A DNA stretch of 64,000 bases from JANNVZ01 sp046155615 (lineage in GTDB: Bacteria > Bacteroidota > Bacteroidia > Flavobacteriales_D > Sanyastnellaceae). Below are positions 26,473 to 39,000 of this stretch, one piece after another. The stretch lies in the NCBI GenBank assembly GCA_046155615.1, contig JBJXFP010000133.1, positions 29,036 through 93,035 on the forward strand, in the 5' to 3' direction. The translations under genes and the position numbers were made by a program. The notes beneath the pieces are model-generated. The model was not told the origin of the DNA. It ran no database searches and worked only from the letters and a program-made list of their open reading frames with translations. Every line of letters begins with the position of its first letter. The stretch's first letter is position 1.

Positions 26473-29400
26473 TTATGGCGTTACCCGCATATTGAATACA
26501 ATGACGAATTCAACGCGTCTGTTTTTCTTTCTTCCTTCTTCTGTGTTGTTGTCAGCCATGGGTTTGCTCATGCCATATCCTTTCGGAAATAGCCTTTCGC
26601 GAGCAATGCCTTTTGATGTCAGGTATTGCATCACGCTTTCTGCACGCCTGTCTGAGAGTTCTTTGTTGTAGCCACCTCCGCCTATGTCGCAGGTGTGTGC
26701 ACCAAGCCGCAGGCTGAAGTCTTCTTCCAGCAGCAGCATGGCTGCTATGTAGTTCAGATTGGCAAAAGATTCAGCCTTTATCTCTGCACTGTTATATTCA
26801 AATTTGATGTCACTCAGTTTTGAAAATTCAACATTGAGCGATTGGGCATTGCGTGGCTTGATGTACTTACCTACCTGCACCAATCTTTCTTTGTATCCAT
26901 CTGTAGTGTTGCTGTCTATGTGCGCATTTTCAAATCCGGCAGCTTTATACTTTTTCAAGTCTGCTTCCAATGCTATGATGTTGTCAGTGCTAATCACTAA
27001 GTATTCATAGCCACTTCCATCTTTCTGTTTCATTTCTGATATACTCACTTCTACTTTGCTGAATGCCTCATGGTTAAATGGCTTGCGTTCTTCAGCATCC
27101 ATAAGCACTATACTGTATTTGTATTTGGTGTCAGTTACCGCAGGCTTCTGTACGGGTGCGAATCCCTTAGCCGTGGTGTGTTCATTGACATATGCTACTT
27201 CATACTCCTTCACCTCTGCCTTTTCAAAACCCATGCTGGTTGCTGTTGCCAATTCATCACTCAATTCTGTGAAATTGGATGCGTTTTCAATCACATACTC
27301 GTAGCCGGATTCAGTAGAGAGTTCGGTTATTTCTGTTCGCACTTTGCTAAAGACTGGGTCTGAAAGAGAAAGTCTTTCTTCACTAGCAACGAGCATTACT
27401 CTATAGCTTGAATTTTCACTACCGTTGTCAGTCGCATCTTTGTTTTGCTTGTCTATGCCGTTGTTCGAATTCTGCTCATCTGCTGTCATATCATCCTTGC
27501 GGAAGTATCCCTTGCCTTCTTCAAATTGAATCCATTCGCGTGCATACATGGGAACTATTTCTGCTTCTGTAACTCCATTCTTGCGTGCCTGTTCCAATGC
27601 TTCTGCAAGCTCTTCTTCTGCCATTGCTCTTTCTATTACGTAGGCATATCCGTTCTCTGTTTTTATTTCTGTTATTTCACTATCTATCTTTTCGAATAGT
27701 GGATCCTGAAAACTGAGTTTGGTCTCAGACCTTGCCAAGAGCACGCGGTATTCTACTAAGCTATCGGGCATTTCACGCTCAGGCCATTTTACATCCGAAC
27801 TCTTTATGGTGTTGAAAGTCTGCTGCAACCTGTGCTGAAATTCAGTCTCACTGAATATTTCAGCATGCATGTTTTCGATTCCATGATTCTTCAACTCTTC
27901 ATATTGTGGTATCAACTCACCCCATTCAACTGATTTGGAAATGCTGTATTCGTATCCAGTTTCTGTTTTCAGCTCACTTATCTCCTCTGTTATTCTTTCG
28001 AATATCGGATTGTCTGCTTTGAGTTGTTGTTCAGATTCTGCAATAATCAATCGGTAGAATGGTGAGAGCCTATTACCCAAACTATCCATTACCACGGTTT
28101 CGCGTCTAAGTTGAAGGTTTCCCACTTGCTGTATGTCGCAACATGGCAGGTTGGCAGGCACCACTTGCTCAGGCAATGGCTCCACACACACTATGTCTTT
28201 ATACACACATATGCGCGGATTTATTTTTCCTTTTCGTTTGCCCACCAGTCCACACTTTACACGATATGTGCCTGGAGTTTTGAACTGATGCACAAAATCA
28301 TAAGTTCTGAATTGTCCTCCATCACTCAATTCCCACTCCACCTTTTCCACTTCGAATCCTTTGAATTCGTCAGTGTTGATTAGACAATCGAAAGTGCTGG
28401 TAGTAAATACTGTATCACGGCTGAGAATGAATGGTTTGTCATCGTTGCTTATGTCCAATTCAATGGTGCTGACTTTCGCAAATACCTGATGTGTGGCTGT
28501 GTCTATGACGTCCAGCGAAATATTGTAAATGCCATAATCCGGAAAGCAATATTCGACTTCATTGCCATACATCACAGTGCCATCACCCATGTTCCATCGA
28601 TACTTGAAACCCGGATCTGTGTGGGCCGAAAGTTTTTCGTCCACTATGCGATAGCAAAGGGTAGGTCTTTCATTGTCTAAACAATCATTGTAATTGTTTA
28701 TGTACTTGGCAAAAAAGAAAATGTCATCCACTCCATCATTTCGGTTGCTGCTGAATGTGCCCATCATATTGCCGGGCCTTTCTGCGTAGGCAAATTCATC
28801 GTATTCTGTATTGATAGTACTGTTCAGTTTTTGCGGTTCGGCAAATTGTGCATTCTCTTCGGTGGTGTAGTAGATATCCATTCCTTCAGCATCCTTGCGG
28901 GCATTAGTTGAGAAAAACAACACGCCATATTCATTCATGAAAGGAAAAAATTCATTGCCTTTCGTATTCACGTTTTTGCCAAGATTTTCGGGTGTGCTCC
29001 ACATGTTGTTTTGCCAAAAGCTGCGGTAGATGTCGCTGCCACCATACCCTCCGGGCATATTGCTGGCGAAGTAGAGTATTGAGTCGTTCCCCACAAGACA
29101 TGGATGTGCTACGCTGTATTTTCCTTCGCGTGAGTTGTACGGAAACTCCGATGTGAGCAACCACGAATCCCTGAATCTTTCTGCAGTAAACAATCCCAGT
29201 TTGAATTCTTCCACCTTTTCCAGTTTGTTGGTTTTTCCTTGCTTCATGTTACCTGTATATACCATCAGGTTTCCGCTTGGGCTGAATGCGGCCTGGCCTT
29301 CGTTGTAGAGTGTGTTTACATTGCCTTTCAGGTTTTCCACTCTACTGTATTCGCCATTGGCTTTCATTTCCACCACATACAAATCAGTAAAGAAAGTAAG

Positions 29401-29613
29401 CGTGGTGTCTTCCAGAAACGAAAGGTTAGTCTTTGCTCTGGTGGATGAGAAGACAAAATATTTTCCATTGAATGCACCGCTGAAGTCGGCTTCCTCGCTG
29501 TTGAAGGGAGCTTGAGTTACTTCGTAATTCTGACTGCGGCACAGGGTGGTTGCCAACAGCAACATAGCTGTCAGCAGACATTTGGAATAGGGTATGTACA
29601 ATAAATAACGCAT
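26473..29613 (-). CDS. OmpA-family protein with PD40 repeats, PKD-like domains and four SPOR-like repeats
   Basis: A 1,046-residue envelope protein. A signal peptide (to LCRSQ) is followed by WD40-like PD40 beta-propeller blades (about 30-300; FASNMPGGYGGSDIY, FFSTNARKDAEGMDIYY, GTFSSNRNDGVDDI), then two PKD-like domains (about 320-480; YRWNMGDGTVMYGNEVEYCF). Four copies of a roughly 70-residue SPOR-like repeat start near 515, 620, 735 and 830, each with a pattern like RVLLA.SE..LS..DPLF..I..EI.E.KTE.GY.Y.I. The C-terminal OmpA domain, about 935-1046, binds peptidoglycan (LSDRRAESVMQYL, PKGYGMSKPMADN). This arrangement resembles PorE of the T9SS, which tethers secretion partners to the cell wall. 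Confidence 0.85.
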   Translation of the reverse strand: MRYLLYIPYSKCLLTAMLLLATTLCRSQNYEVTQAPFNSEEADFSGAFNGKYFVFSSTRAKTNLSFLEDTTLTFFTDLYVVEMKANGEYSRVENLKGNVNTLYNEGQAAFSPSGNLMVYTGNMKQGKTNKLEKVEEFKLGLFTAERFRDSWLLTSEFPYNSREGKYSVAHPCLVGNDSILYFASNMPGGYGGSDIYRSFWQNNMWSTPENLGKNVNTKGNEFFPFMNEYGVLFFSTNARKDAEGMDIYYTTEENAQFAEPQKLNSTINTEYDEFAYAERPGNMMGTFSSNRNDGVDDIFFFAKYINNYNDCLDNERPTLCYRIVDEKLSAHTDPGFKYRWNMGDGTVMYGNEVEYCFPDYGIYNISLDVIDTATHQVFAKVSTIELDISNDDKPFILSRDTVFTTSTFDCLINTDEFKGFEVEKVEWELSDGGQFRTYDFVHQFKTPGTYRVKCGLVGKRKGKINPRICVYKDIVCVEPLPEQVVPANLPCCDIQQVGNLQLRRETVVMDSLGNRLSPFYRLIIAESEQQLKADNPIFERITEEISELKTETGYEYSISKSVEWGELIPQYEELKNHGIENMHAEIFSETEFQHRLQQTFNTIKSSDVKWPEREMPDSLVEYRVLLARSETKLSFQDPLFEKIDSEITEIKTENGYAYVIERAMAEEELAEALEQARKNGVTEAEIVPMYAREWIQFEEGKGYFRKDDMTADEQNSNNGIDKQNKDATDNGSENSSYRVMLVASEERLSLSDPVFSKVRTEITELSTESGYEYVIENASNFTELSDELATATSMGFEKAEVKEYEVAYVNEHTTAKGFAPVQKPAVTDTKYKYSIVLMDAEERKPFNHEAFSKVEVSISEMKQKDGSGYEYLVISTDNIIALEADLKKYKAAGFENAHIDSNTTDGYKERLVQVGKYIKPRNAQSLNVEFSKLSDIKFEYNSAEIKAESFANLNYIAAMLLLEEDFSLRLGAHTCDIGGGGYNKELSDRRAESVMQYLTSKGIARERLFPKGYGMSKPMADNNTEEGRKKNRRVEFVIVFNMRVTP

Positions 29614-29678
29614 GAAGGGCCAGTTTTAAACGGGCCAAAGCATCTAAGGTTTCTGTTGTGGTAAGAAAATATGAAAGG

Positions 29679-31853
29679 CTAATTCTTGCCCCTCTTCTTC
29701 TGAGAAGCATCTATGGCGATTTCGAAGGTGACGCGCCTGTTGGTAGCACGGCCTTCTTCGCTGCCATTGTCGGCAAGCGGCATGTATTCGCCAAATCCCT
29801 TTGGTATAAGGCGGCTGGGGGCCACCCCTTTACTCATCAGGTAGTGTGCTACGGCCTCAGCCCGGTGTCCTGATAATATTTGATTGTGTTCTTCGGTTCC
29901 CATGCTATCAGTATGTGCCATGATGCGCAAATTCAACTCTGGTTCGAGCAACATCACCTGTGCTATATAGTCCATGTTGTCATACGAGGCCGGTTGTATC
30001 TCATACTCATCAGGTCTGAAACGGATGTCATTGAATTTATTTAGGTGATTGTTGATCGCTGTGGTTAGCGAATCAGGCAAGTACCACCACTTCTTAGTCG
30101 TGATGTGGCTGAAGGCATCTTGCTTCTCATCGCGCACGATGCTCTCAGTATATCCATTGGCCACAAGGTCATTGTAAATACGCACCAATACCTGCATTTC
30201 GGTCGTTCCACCCACAGAGTATTTGTAGGTTGTTTCTTCCTCAGCATAGCGTTCTGTTATTTCATATTTTATATTGGAAAAATATGGATCGTCCAATGCA
30301 ATTTGCTCTCTGCTTTGTTTGAACTCCACAAAATATAGCAGTGAATCAGGAACATATTTCAATTGCTGTATGCTATCCAGTTGCTGCATTGCCATGTCTT
30401 GCTGCAACGCTGACATCTGCATATCATTCGAATTGTTTTCATCATTCAGCGCTGCAAGTTGTTGCACAGTGCCAATGGCTATTCGCTTTGTTGCACATCT
30501 CTTTTCTGAGACTTCTCCAGATGTTGATTTACCTATGATGCCCAATTGCACTTCATATACACCGGGCTGCTTCCAGCAGTGCCATGCCTCGCGGCCGCGC
30601 ACATTGCGGCCATCACCAAAATTCCAATAGTATTCTTCAATCTGAAATGATGCGAGGTCGGTGCCATCAGGCGAAAAACTTACGACCTCATTTATAAATG
30701 CACTGTCAGCCGAAGTGATGTATGGAAAAGGTGACTGCTCTATCTGCACATCTACTTCTGATACCCTTGCAAATTTTTGTTTCGTCAGGCTGTTGTAAAC
30801 ATTTAGTGCAACATGATATCGGCCATAACCTTTAAAGCAATGTTCAGCAGACAACCCGCTTGCAGTGCTGCCATCGCCAAACTCCCATTCGTAGGTAAGC
30901 GGCAATGAATCATTGGGCAAAATATTTACCTCTTCGAACAAATAGCACAACGAGGGTAGCTCAGCCACAGGGCATCCTTCAAATTGCGGATAGGTAATTT
31001 GAAATGAATAGAGATCATCATTTTTTTCGTTTCGGTTTGAGCTGAAGTAGCCTGATTCGCTATCGCTATTCATCACAAATGCAAAGTCATCAAATGCTGT
31101 GTTCACAGGCGCTTCAAGTCTGGTTGGCTCAGACCATACACCCTGTAGTTGTGTGCTGGTGTATATGTCCATTCCCATATCCTGCAATCGCGATGAGGTG
31201 AAAAACAGTTTACCCTCCTCACATAAGGAAGGAAAGATTTCATCGTATGCTGAATTTATTACAGGCCCAAGATTTACAGGTGTTCCCCAAGCTTCATCGT
31301 TGCGCGAACACATGTACAAATCTTTTCCTCCGAAGCCGCCCGGCATGTCGGAGGCGAAGTAGAGTGTGTTGCCATCAGCGCTTAGTGCTGGGTGTGCAAT
31401 GCTGTAAGTAGTATCTGTGCTGTTGTGAGTGAAAGCCATCGGCTGGCTCCAGCCATCAGCATTGTATTGTGCTATGAAAAGGCCGAGCTTGCTATCGTTC
31501 AACCCGAAACGCAAAGTGCCGGTATAAATACAAGTGGTGCCTGCTGTATCGAAGCATGTTGGACCTTCATTGAAACGACTTGCAAAGTTTGTACTCAACA
31601 ATTCGACTTTTTTCGCATCTGCTTGCTTGGCAAAATAAATTTTGGAAGAATGATTGCCTGATTCATCTAACCAGGTAACTCCATATCTCAAAGGCCTATC
31701 ACTGCAGAATACCACTCCACCGTTGTAGGCAATAGGTGCAAATTCATTGTAAAGTGTATTGCACTTGAGTGAAGCCACTTCAAATTGCTGTGCATAATGC
31801 GCACCGGGCAATAGCATGATGAACAGATATGTGATAGGATGGCGAAACAACAT
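29679..31853 (-). CDS. OmpA-family protein with PD40 repeats, PKD-like domains and one SPOR-like repeat
   Basis: A 724-residue paralogue of the next gene in the cluster. A signal peptide (to HYAQ) is followed by PD40 propeller blades (ALSADGNTLYFASDMPGG, LFFTSSRLQDMGMDIY, GYFSSNRNEKNDDLY), two PKD-like domains (YEWEFGDGSTASG, YYWNFGDGRNVRG), and a single SPOR-like repeat near 504-580 (FVEFKQSREQIALDDPYF). The C-terminal OmpA domain (AHTDSMGTEEHNQILSGHRAEAV, GFGEYMPLADNGSEEGRATNRRV) ends in a Lys/Arg-rich tail. Its ATG immediately follows the SprF-family stop with no spacer, implying coupled translation. It probably anchors the exported adhesin or its SprF partner to peptidoglycan, by analogy with PorE. 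Confidence 0.87.
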   Translation of the reverse strand: MLFRHPITYLFIMLLPGAHYAQQFEVASLKCNTLYNEFAPIAYNGGVVFCSDRPLRYGVTWLDESGNHSSKIYFAKQADAKKVELLSTNFASRFNEGPTCFDTAGTTCIYTGTLRFGLNDSKLGLFIAQYNADGWSQPMAFTHNSTDTTYSIAHPALSADGNTLYFASDMPGGFGGKDLYMCSRNDEAWGTPVNLGPVINSAYDEIFPSLCEEGKLFFTSSRLQDMGMDIYTSTQLQGVWSEPTRLEAPVNTAFDDFAFVMNSDSESGYFSSNRNEKNDDLYSFQITYPQFEGCPVAELPSLCYLFEEVNILPNDSLPLTYEWEFGDGSTASGLSAEHCFKGYGRYHVALNVYNSLTKQKFARVSEVDVQIEQSPFPYITSADSAFINEVVSFSPDGTDLASFQIEEYYWNFGDGRNVRGREAWHCWKQPGVYEVQLGIIGKSTSGEVSEKRCATKRIAIGTVQQLAALNDENNSNDMQMSALQQDMAMQQLDSIQQLKYVPDSLLYFVEFKQSREQIALDDPYFSNIKYEITERYAEEETTYKYSVGGTTEMQVLVRIYNDLVANGYTESIVRDEKQDAFSHITTKKWWYLPDSLTTAINNHLNKFNDIRFRPDEYEIQPASYDNMDYIAQVMLLEPELNLRIMAHTDSMGTEEHNQILSGHRAEAVAHYLMSKGVAPSRLIPKGFGEYMPLADNGSEEGRATNRRVTFEIAIDASQKKRGKN

Positions 31854-32771
31854 TTAGAAAAACCTTGTATCCGGTGAGTTGTTATGATATTGAAAAGTGT
31901 AGAGCAATGCGAACTCATGTGTGCCGCGTGCAAAGTTGCCAATCGGGCCAGTCAAGTAGTCATAACTATAGGCAACATTCAATTGTGCATTCACCCGTGC
32001 ATTGGCCACAAATACCATGGCCTGCCGGTGGCGATAAGTAAAACCTATTTCTCCTATTCTTTGTATTCCACCCATGATGGTTGCATCAGTCTGCATGGAA
32101 CTCCTTGTATGATATTTTAGAAGTATAGCAGGTTTGATGTAAGCCAATTCTGTCATAGAAATTTTGCTTCCGGCCATCAGGTGGTAGCTATAGTTGCTCA
32201 TTTGGTGATCCGCTTTATACACACCACCACCGCTGTATGTTTCTGTGAGGAAATGTGGTATAGATATGCCCGCAAAAGACTGGTTGTCATGATAAAAAAT
32301 GGAAGCACCGATGTTGGGCATCCAATACGACTGGTCGCCATTGCTAAATGTGATATCGTCTGATTGTGTAGTAGCTATCTGGCTCCAGCCATTGGTGACT
32401 GATGACATGCCGGCAGTAAGAGCAAAGGCAATTTTTCCTTTAGCATTCAATTGAATGCGATATGCTCCGGTAGCGAATATTCCGGTTCGTTTGCTCACTC
32501 CTATTTTGTCACTCATTACTTGCAAACCAAGAGCAATGCGCTCCTCCTTGAGTGGACTGTGCATAGAGAGATAATGAGTTACAGGTGCGCCCTGCACACC
32601 TCGCCACATGCTGCGGCTGCCAAGTGTAGCAGTAAGGGCATTGTCTTTTCCGGCAGCGGCACCATTTATCGAAAGCATATTGTAGGTGTACAAACTCTGC
32701 TGCGGAAAAAATTGCGAGGCACTCTGCAAGCTGCAAAAAATCAAAAATGTAAGTACTAGTATTTGCTTCAT
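31854..32771 (-). CDS. PorP/SprF-family outer-membrane protein
   Basis: A 305-residue beta-barrel with a signal peptide ending at SASQ. It shows the PorP/SprF hallmark start FFPQQSLYTYNMLSINGAAAG, the SRSMWRGVQGAPVTHYLSMHSPL motif, repeated amphipathic strands, and a C-terminal aromatic barrel end (EFALLYTFQYHNN). SprF of Flavobacterium johnsoniae is needed for export of the adjacent adhesin SprB, and proteins with type B tails are regularly encoded next to a SprF paralogue. Here it begins six bases after the giant adhesin's stop, so it is most likely the dedicated export or attachment partner of that adhesin. Confidence 0.93.
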   Translation of the reverse strand: MKQILVLTFLIFCSLQSASQFFPQQSLYTYNMLSINGAAAGKDNALTATLGSRSMWRGVQGAPVTHYLSMHSPLKEERIALGLQVMSDKIGVSKRTGIFATGAYRIQLNAKGKIAFALTAGMSSVTNGWSQIATTQSDDITFSNGDQSYWMPNIGASIFYHDNQSFAGISIPHFLTETYSGGGVYKADHQMSNYSYHLMAGSKISMTELAYIKPAILLKYHTRSSMQTDATIMGGIQRIGEIGFTYRHRQAMVFVANARVNAQLNVAYSYDYLTGPIGNFARGTHEFALLYTFQYHNNSPDTRFF

Positions 32772-32777
32772 CGTTAC

Positions 32778-33035
32778 TTATCTCTTTATCACTACAAATC
32801 CATGGTGTGTTTCTCCACTTAGTATTAATTCATAGAAATACGTGTCGTCAGGCAGTTGTTCGCCCTCTTTGTTCTGTGCTTGCCATTCGTTCTGGTATTT
32901 GTTGTTTTCATAAACCAACTGGCCCCATCTATTGTAAACACTCAATGCAGCCATTTCCAGATTTTCTATTCCGGGTATTTCGAAACCATCATTCACACCA
33001 TCGGCATTGGGAGAGTATCCATTGGGTATCTGCAA
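32778..33035 (-). other. Type B T9SS C-terminal domain of the giant adhesin
   Basis: Last 85 residues: IPNGYSPNADGVNDGFEI, then LSVYNRWGQLVYE and a final HHGFVVIKR. This matches the gliding-motility-associated C-terminal domain (TIGR04131 class) used by SprB-type cargo. Confidence 0.9.
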
Positions 33036-36000
33036 TCCATATAATGTAATAGTTACTGTATCTGATGCACTGCAAGCGCCATTCAAATTGGTAATTACAA
33101 ATTGATTCTCTCCTAATGTGAGTTCGCTTACTGTGGTATTCAAACTCCATTCATCCTGAAAAATGCCGCTGCCCTCAGCTACGATCCAGCCTGTAGCCTG
33201 CTCTCCAAAATTGTTCGCACTGAGAAGTACCTCACTCACAATATGGACTGTTTGATCAGGCCCTGCATCTGGAGTTAGCGGAGGTTGCCAATAGTGGATA
33301 ATCAATGTGTCCATAGCTGTGCATGCATCAGATCCCATCATCGCTGTTAGTTCAAAATCGCCATACGTATCTGCTGTTATTTCTATCATATTGCCAGTCT
33401 GCACAAATGAAATGCCCGGGCTTGATGTCCAACTCCACTGGCCTGCTTGCGCACTGATGGTAGTATAGGCCGTGAGTGCACATACATCTATTTCATCATC
33501 ACCAAAGTTGATTGAAGGCGCAGGTAGTATGTTGATTTCCTGAGTCAAATCGTTGAAGCATATATCACTGAGCACATCCAGTATCAATGTGTAGGTACCT
33601 GCTCCAAAATCAGAAGGAATTAATTGATGATTGACAAGCACTTGATTCACACCAATTCCTGAAATTATTATCTCATACATGGCATCGGTTGTTGCTGCAA
33701 CGCTCATGGTCGCATTCATCACACATATTTCGTCTGCCACTACCCACTCAATCACAGGAGGCACGGATACCTCAACAGTGTATGTGTAGTAATTCTCACT
33801 GCCAGGTGCTCCGCTGACAAAAGTGATTGTGTTTACACCCGGTTGTAGTGCAGTACTTATATCAACTGCAGGTATCAGTTGTTGTGCGCAGTTGGTTACA
33901 TATACTTGTGGATATATGAAGTTGATGTCGCATGTCTCATAGTAGTTGGTGTCAAGCGGAACAAACCAGTTGGCATTGTTGTCCACCACACTTAAGTTGT
34001 AGTAAAGTGTATCGCTTGTATTGCCTGCATCATCTATGGCGAAGTAGCCCATCTGATATTGACCGGCAGTAAACCACACACCGGGGTCGTTCACAATTCC
34101 TATCTGGACACCTGCATCACAATTGTCGAAAGCATCAGCAAAATTTGTGAAGAACATGGTCTCGCAAAAGCCGCCACTGAGGTATATGGTGGTGTCACCA
34201 ACCTGTTGCAGCCATGGCGCTGTTGTGTCAGCAGTTATAAGGTCTATTGCACAAGTGTCGCTTGACTGGCCAAGCACATTGGATATCCACATCAGCACTT
34301 GTTGTTCACCATTCCATACATTACCAACAGCAGGTAGCTGATGTATAGTGTATGCTGAAAGTGATTGTATCTGCGATGAATCTATTAGTGCAGAATAGTC
34401 TCCAATCACAGCTTCACACATGCTGTTCAGGCCCAGCGTGATGTCCAAATCAGGACAGTTGAATGTGATTGAATCCGACAGATCAATCAATACAGTGAAT
34501 GTGCAAGAGTCCACCAATTCACTCTGAATCATTGCAAAAAGTGTTACCTGTACATTTCCTTGCAATTCAACGTTGGCCTCAGGCCATTGTGTAATGCTGT
34601 ATGGACAGTCCGCTCCGTAGTCAACCATGGTGGTATAGTCAGGCAAATTGAAAACTCCCTCCGTACCCGGCTGCAATTGCTGATCACCGGGACACTGCAT
34701 TGGCTCATAGGTATTAGCTTGCACTACCACCACTTGTATGCAATTGCCAAATCCACCGTAGGTATCTATTGCTATCCATTGTAGTGTAGTAGCACCCATG
34801 GGATAGAAATCAGAAGCCACTTCAAATCCATTATAAGTATTAATGAGACCGTAACCACAATTCTCAATAACGACTGGCTGATCGATTATCACATTGGCTC
34901 CACACATACCTTGCTCCGCAAAAACGAAAACAGAATCTGTACACAATACTTGTGGTACTTGCACATCTGCAACGGTAACAGTGTCAATGCAAGTTGAGAT
35001 GCCTCCGTCCCACTCAGTTACCGTCCATTGTATGTAGTGCGTTCCTACATCGAAAAATGCTGATATTGGGAGCGATGTGTTGTTGTAATCATTCATCATG
35101 GTATAGGAGCCAGATGATTCAACAAGTGGTAGTGCTGTTTGTACCAAAGCACCACACAATTGATCATCATTTTCTGCATAGTAGCTATTGCATAGAGTGG
35201 ATGCTGTTAGTGTATCCATGACTATAATTTGTTGCTCACACACCACGCTGTTGCCTGAGGCATCATCTGCATACCATTCGAGCAGAGTACTGCCCACAGG
35301 ATAGTTTGCACTGGCATTCCATGTACCTGTGTAATTGTTGTAGAAATTTATTACTGAACAATTGTCCGTTGGTGCAAAAACAGGAATGTTCAAATACAAC
35401 GAGTCTTCACTGCCATCAGTATATACCAAAATATCTTCTGGGCAAGGCATGACAGGATCAGCCACGTCATACACCATGATGGTCTGTATGCATGTGTTGG
35501 TATTGTTTGCCGCATCTGTTACTGTCCACACTACTTGTGTAGTACCAAGCGGATAGAATGCACTTGAGTTAATGTTAGAAATTGCTGCTTGATAATTATG
35601 TGTAAATGATGGAGAGCTGCAATTGTCATCGACTACAGGCGCATCAAAATCCAGCCATGCCTGACAACCTGTGGTGATGTATGCTTCAGCATCATCAGGA
35701 CAAACAATTTGCGGCAGTTCACCATCAGTGACTGTTACATTCTGACTGCATTGCGAAGTATTCCCGTTCACATCAGTTACTGTCCACCAAACGGTGGTGG
35801 TTCCAATAGGATAGTTGCCCGATGCATCGTTGGTGTTGTTGAATGAATTTACTTTAGATAGAACCGCACAGTTGTCATCATAAATAGGTGCAGGCACTTG
35901 CACAAGGGCAGAACAAAGGCCATCGGTTGTGCTCACTTCCATATTGCCACTACAGATTGCTATGGGATCCTGAGTGTCTGCCACCTCTACTAACTGCTGG

Positions 36001-39000
36001 CAGGTGTCCACATTACCTGAGCCATCAGTAGCTGTCCAGGTCACCAGTGTTGTTCCAACATCATAAAAAGAAGATGGATGATCGCTTGCGACATTCACCA
36101 CACTGCAGTTGTCCGTTGCCACAGGTATTTGCAAAATCAACGACAATCCGCATTGATCAGCATCAGCCTGAGCTAATAAGTTAGAAGTGCATGTTATCTG
36201 TGGTAATTCCAGGTCAGTTACCACCACTTGTGTTGTACACGTGTTTTGATTGCCTGCGTTGTCAGTCACTGTCCAAATCACTTGTGTTGTTCCTTGGATG
36301 TAGTTACCTGATGCTTCGCTTGTACCGTTGAAGTCATTGGTAAGTGATGCTACACCATCGTTGTCTGAAATAACGGGCGAGGCCACGTCAATCCAAGCCG
36401 TGCAAAGCGATTCATCGGTGCTTTGCTCAATCGAATTCACACAATCGATAAGAGGAATTTCAGTGTCAATTACATCCACCGTGAAGCTGCAATTGTTCAT
36501 GTTGCCAACTGCATCAGTAGCTATGTATTGCACAACGGTGGTTCCCAAATTGAATACGTGGCTACCAATAAAATTAATTCCTGTTGTACCTGATGTTGCA
36601 ACTGTGGCGCCTGACAAACTCCATGTGAGCAGCGTCAATGAACAATTATCATTTGCTACAGGATTTGCAATGTTCATGGTAGCAAAATTTTGGATTGTGT
36701 CTGTAGATACTGATACGTTTTGAGGACATGACAACACTGGAGATGTATCATCAACCAAAACAACTACTGCTGAACATTGAGAAAGATTGCCGGCCAAATC
36801 TGAAATGTTGAATAAGACTTGTACGGGAGAATCAGCAAGCTGATAAATGTCTCCGGTGTTGCTTTGAACAACAGTCATATTCACATTACAATTATCTGTG
36901 GCTTGAACAAGAGTTGTGAAGTCTTCCATGACGTATTCACAACCGATACCAACACTGCGATAGAGCGTATCAGCACATTGCAGCACCAAAGGTGCAATTG
37001 TATCAACCGGTTGTAGCAATACCTGACAAGCTGTGTAGTTACCGTTATAGTCGCTCACCATGATATCTACCCATTGGTTGCCATTTGCAATGGTGGTCGG
37101 CACAGGTGATTGAACAATGCTTTGCACTGCGCAATTGTCTGTTGCATTTATCAACTGGGTGAGATCTGGAATGGAGTAAGTGCAATTGATAGAAATTGGC
37201 ACCTGGATGTTACTTAAACAATCGAATAACGGTGCTTCCAAATCTTTCACTTGTATGATTTGCTGACAAGATGAGCTATTGCCATTTTCATCAACTACCA
37301 TCCAAATAAGTGTTTGAATACCTACATCATAAAATCCGCTGCCCATGGTGGCATCGAACATGGATGCAGAAATGGTAAAGGCGCCACATACTTCACTTAC
37401 CACCGGCATACCGGGATTCACATTTGCACCGCAAAGTGCTGAATCAACAGAGATTGAAATGTCTAATGGACATACTATAGATGGAGGTTGCAAAAATTCA
37501 AGCTCAACGGTAAATGTGCAGGAATCAGTATTGCCAGCCTCGTCATAGGCTATCAGGGTTACTTCAGTATCGTCATCAATGAGAAAGCCTGGAGCAGGTG
37601 ATTGAAGAATATCAGTAACACCACAATTGTCATTGGTGATCACGAAGTCTTTATAGTCCGGAAGTAGAGCTGTGCAATTGGCATCGGCCACTATATTAAA
37701 ATCATCACTGCATATTATTTCTGGTGATTCATTGTCTGACAAGTTCAAATTAAAAGTGCAGGATTGCATGTTTCCTTCAGCATCACTGGCGGTGATATAG
37801 ACGGTGTTCTCTTCATCAAACAACAAGCTGCCAACCGGTGGATTCTGCTGCACTGATAGCGTTGCGCTGCAATTGTCGGCAAAGGCTATTCCCAATTCTG
37901 ATATGAAATCTGGAACTATGTAAGAGCAGTTGCTATCAAAATTGCGGAATACATCCTGCGGACAATTTGAAACTACCGGACGTATGGTATCCCACACTTG
38001 CAATGGCACATTACAGATGTTCAAGTTACCCCATGCATCTGATGCAGTGAATTGAATCATTGGTTCACCACTCCACAGCACATTCATAGGCCACTGAGTT
38101 GTGACCGGCATAGCATCGCAGTTGTCCGTTACACCCAGCGAACCAGTATAGTCGCTGATGTATGCGTTGCAATTGTCATCAAGATAAATATTCAATTCAT
38201 CAACACACACCAAGGATGGGGGTGCAATGTCTTTTACACTCACAATGCTGATGCAAGTGGAAGTATTTCCTGCAACATCTTCTGCGTGCCATATTACTTG
38301 AGTGTTGCCCAATGCATAAGTGCCAGAGGCATCGTTAGTATTGTTCACCTCATTCCACACCATGCTCATAGCACAGTTGTCAGTGGCTACTGCCGTTGGC
38401 ATCGTTACCCATGCATCGCATGCAGATGGGCTTGTAACTGCATGGATGGTATCGGCACAAGTCAACTCCGGCACTTGCACATCCATTACATTTATGTTTT
38501 GTGTACAAGCTGCATAGTTGCCACTCACATCTGTTACAATCCACTCCACTTGTGTGATGCCAATATCAAATGCATAAAGATTTACGGTATCAGCTATACT
38601 ACATGTCAATGTGCTCACAGAGCAGTTGTCACCAACAGTTGGCGAAACAATCAAATGTTCGCTCATGCATGTATTCCAATCTGTGATATAGGTTGTGTCT
38701 TGAGGGCAAATGATTGAGGGTGCTTCAGCATCCAGCACAATCACTTGTTGCAGGCATGAGGAAGTATTGCCATGCACATCGGTGGCTGTCCACTGCACCA
38801 GCGTAGTGCCTATTGGGAACAATAGTGAAGGATGGTTGCAAACCAACGAAGCAATGCCGCATACATCATCAGCTTGTGGTGTGGTTAGACTGACTGACGC
38901 CTCGCAACTTCCGATGGTGAATACTGTAGTATCCGATGCACAGACTAACTCTGGTGGTGTCACATCACTTACTGTAATGTTCACTGAACAATTGTTTGTG

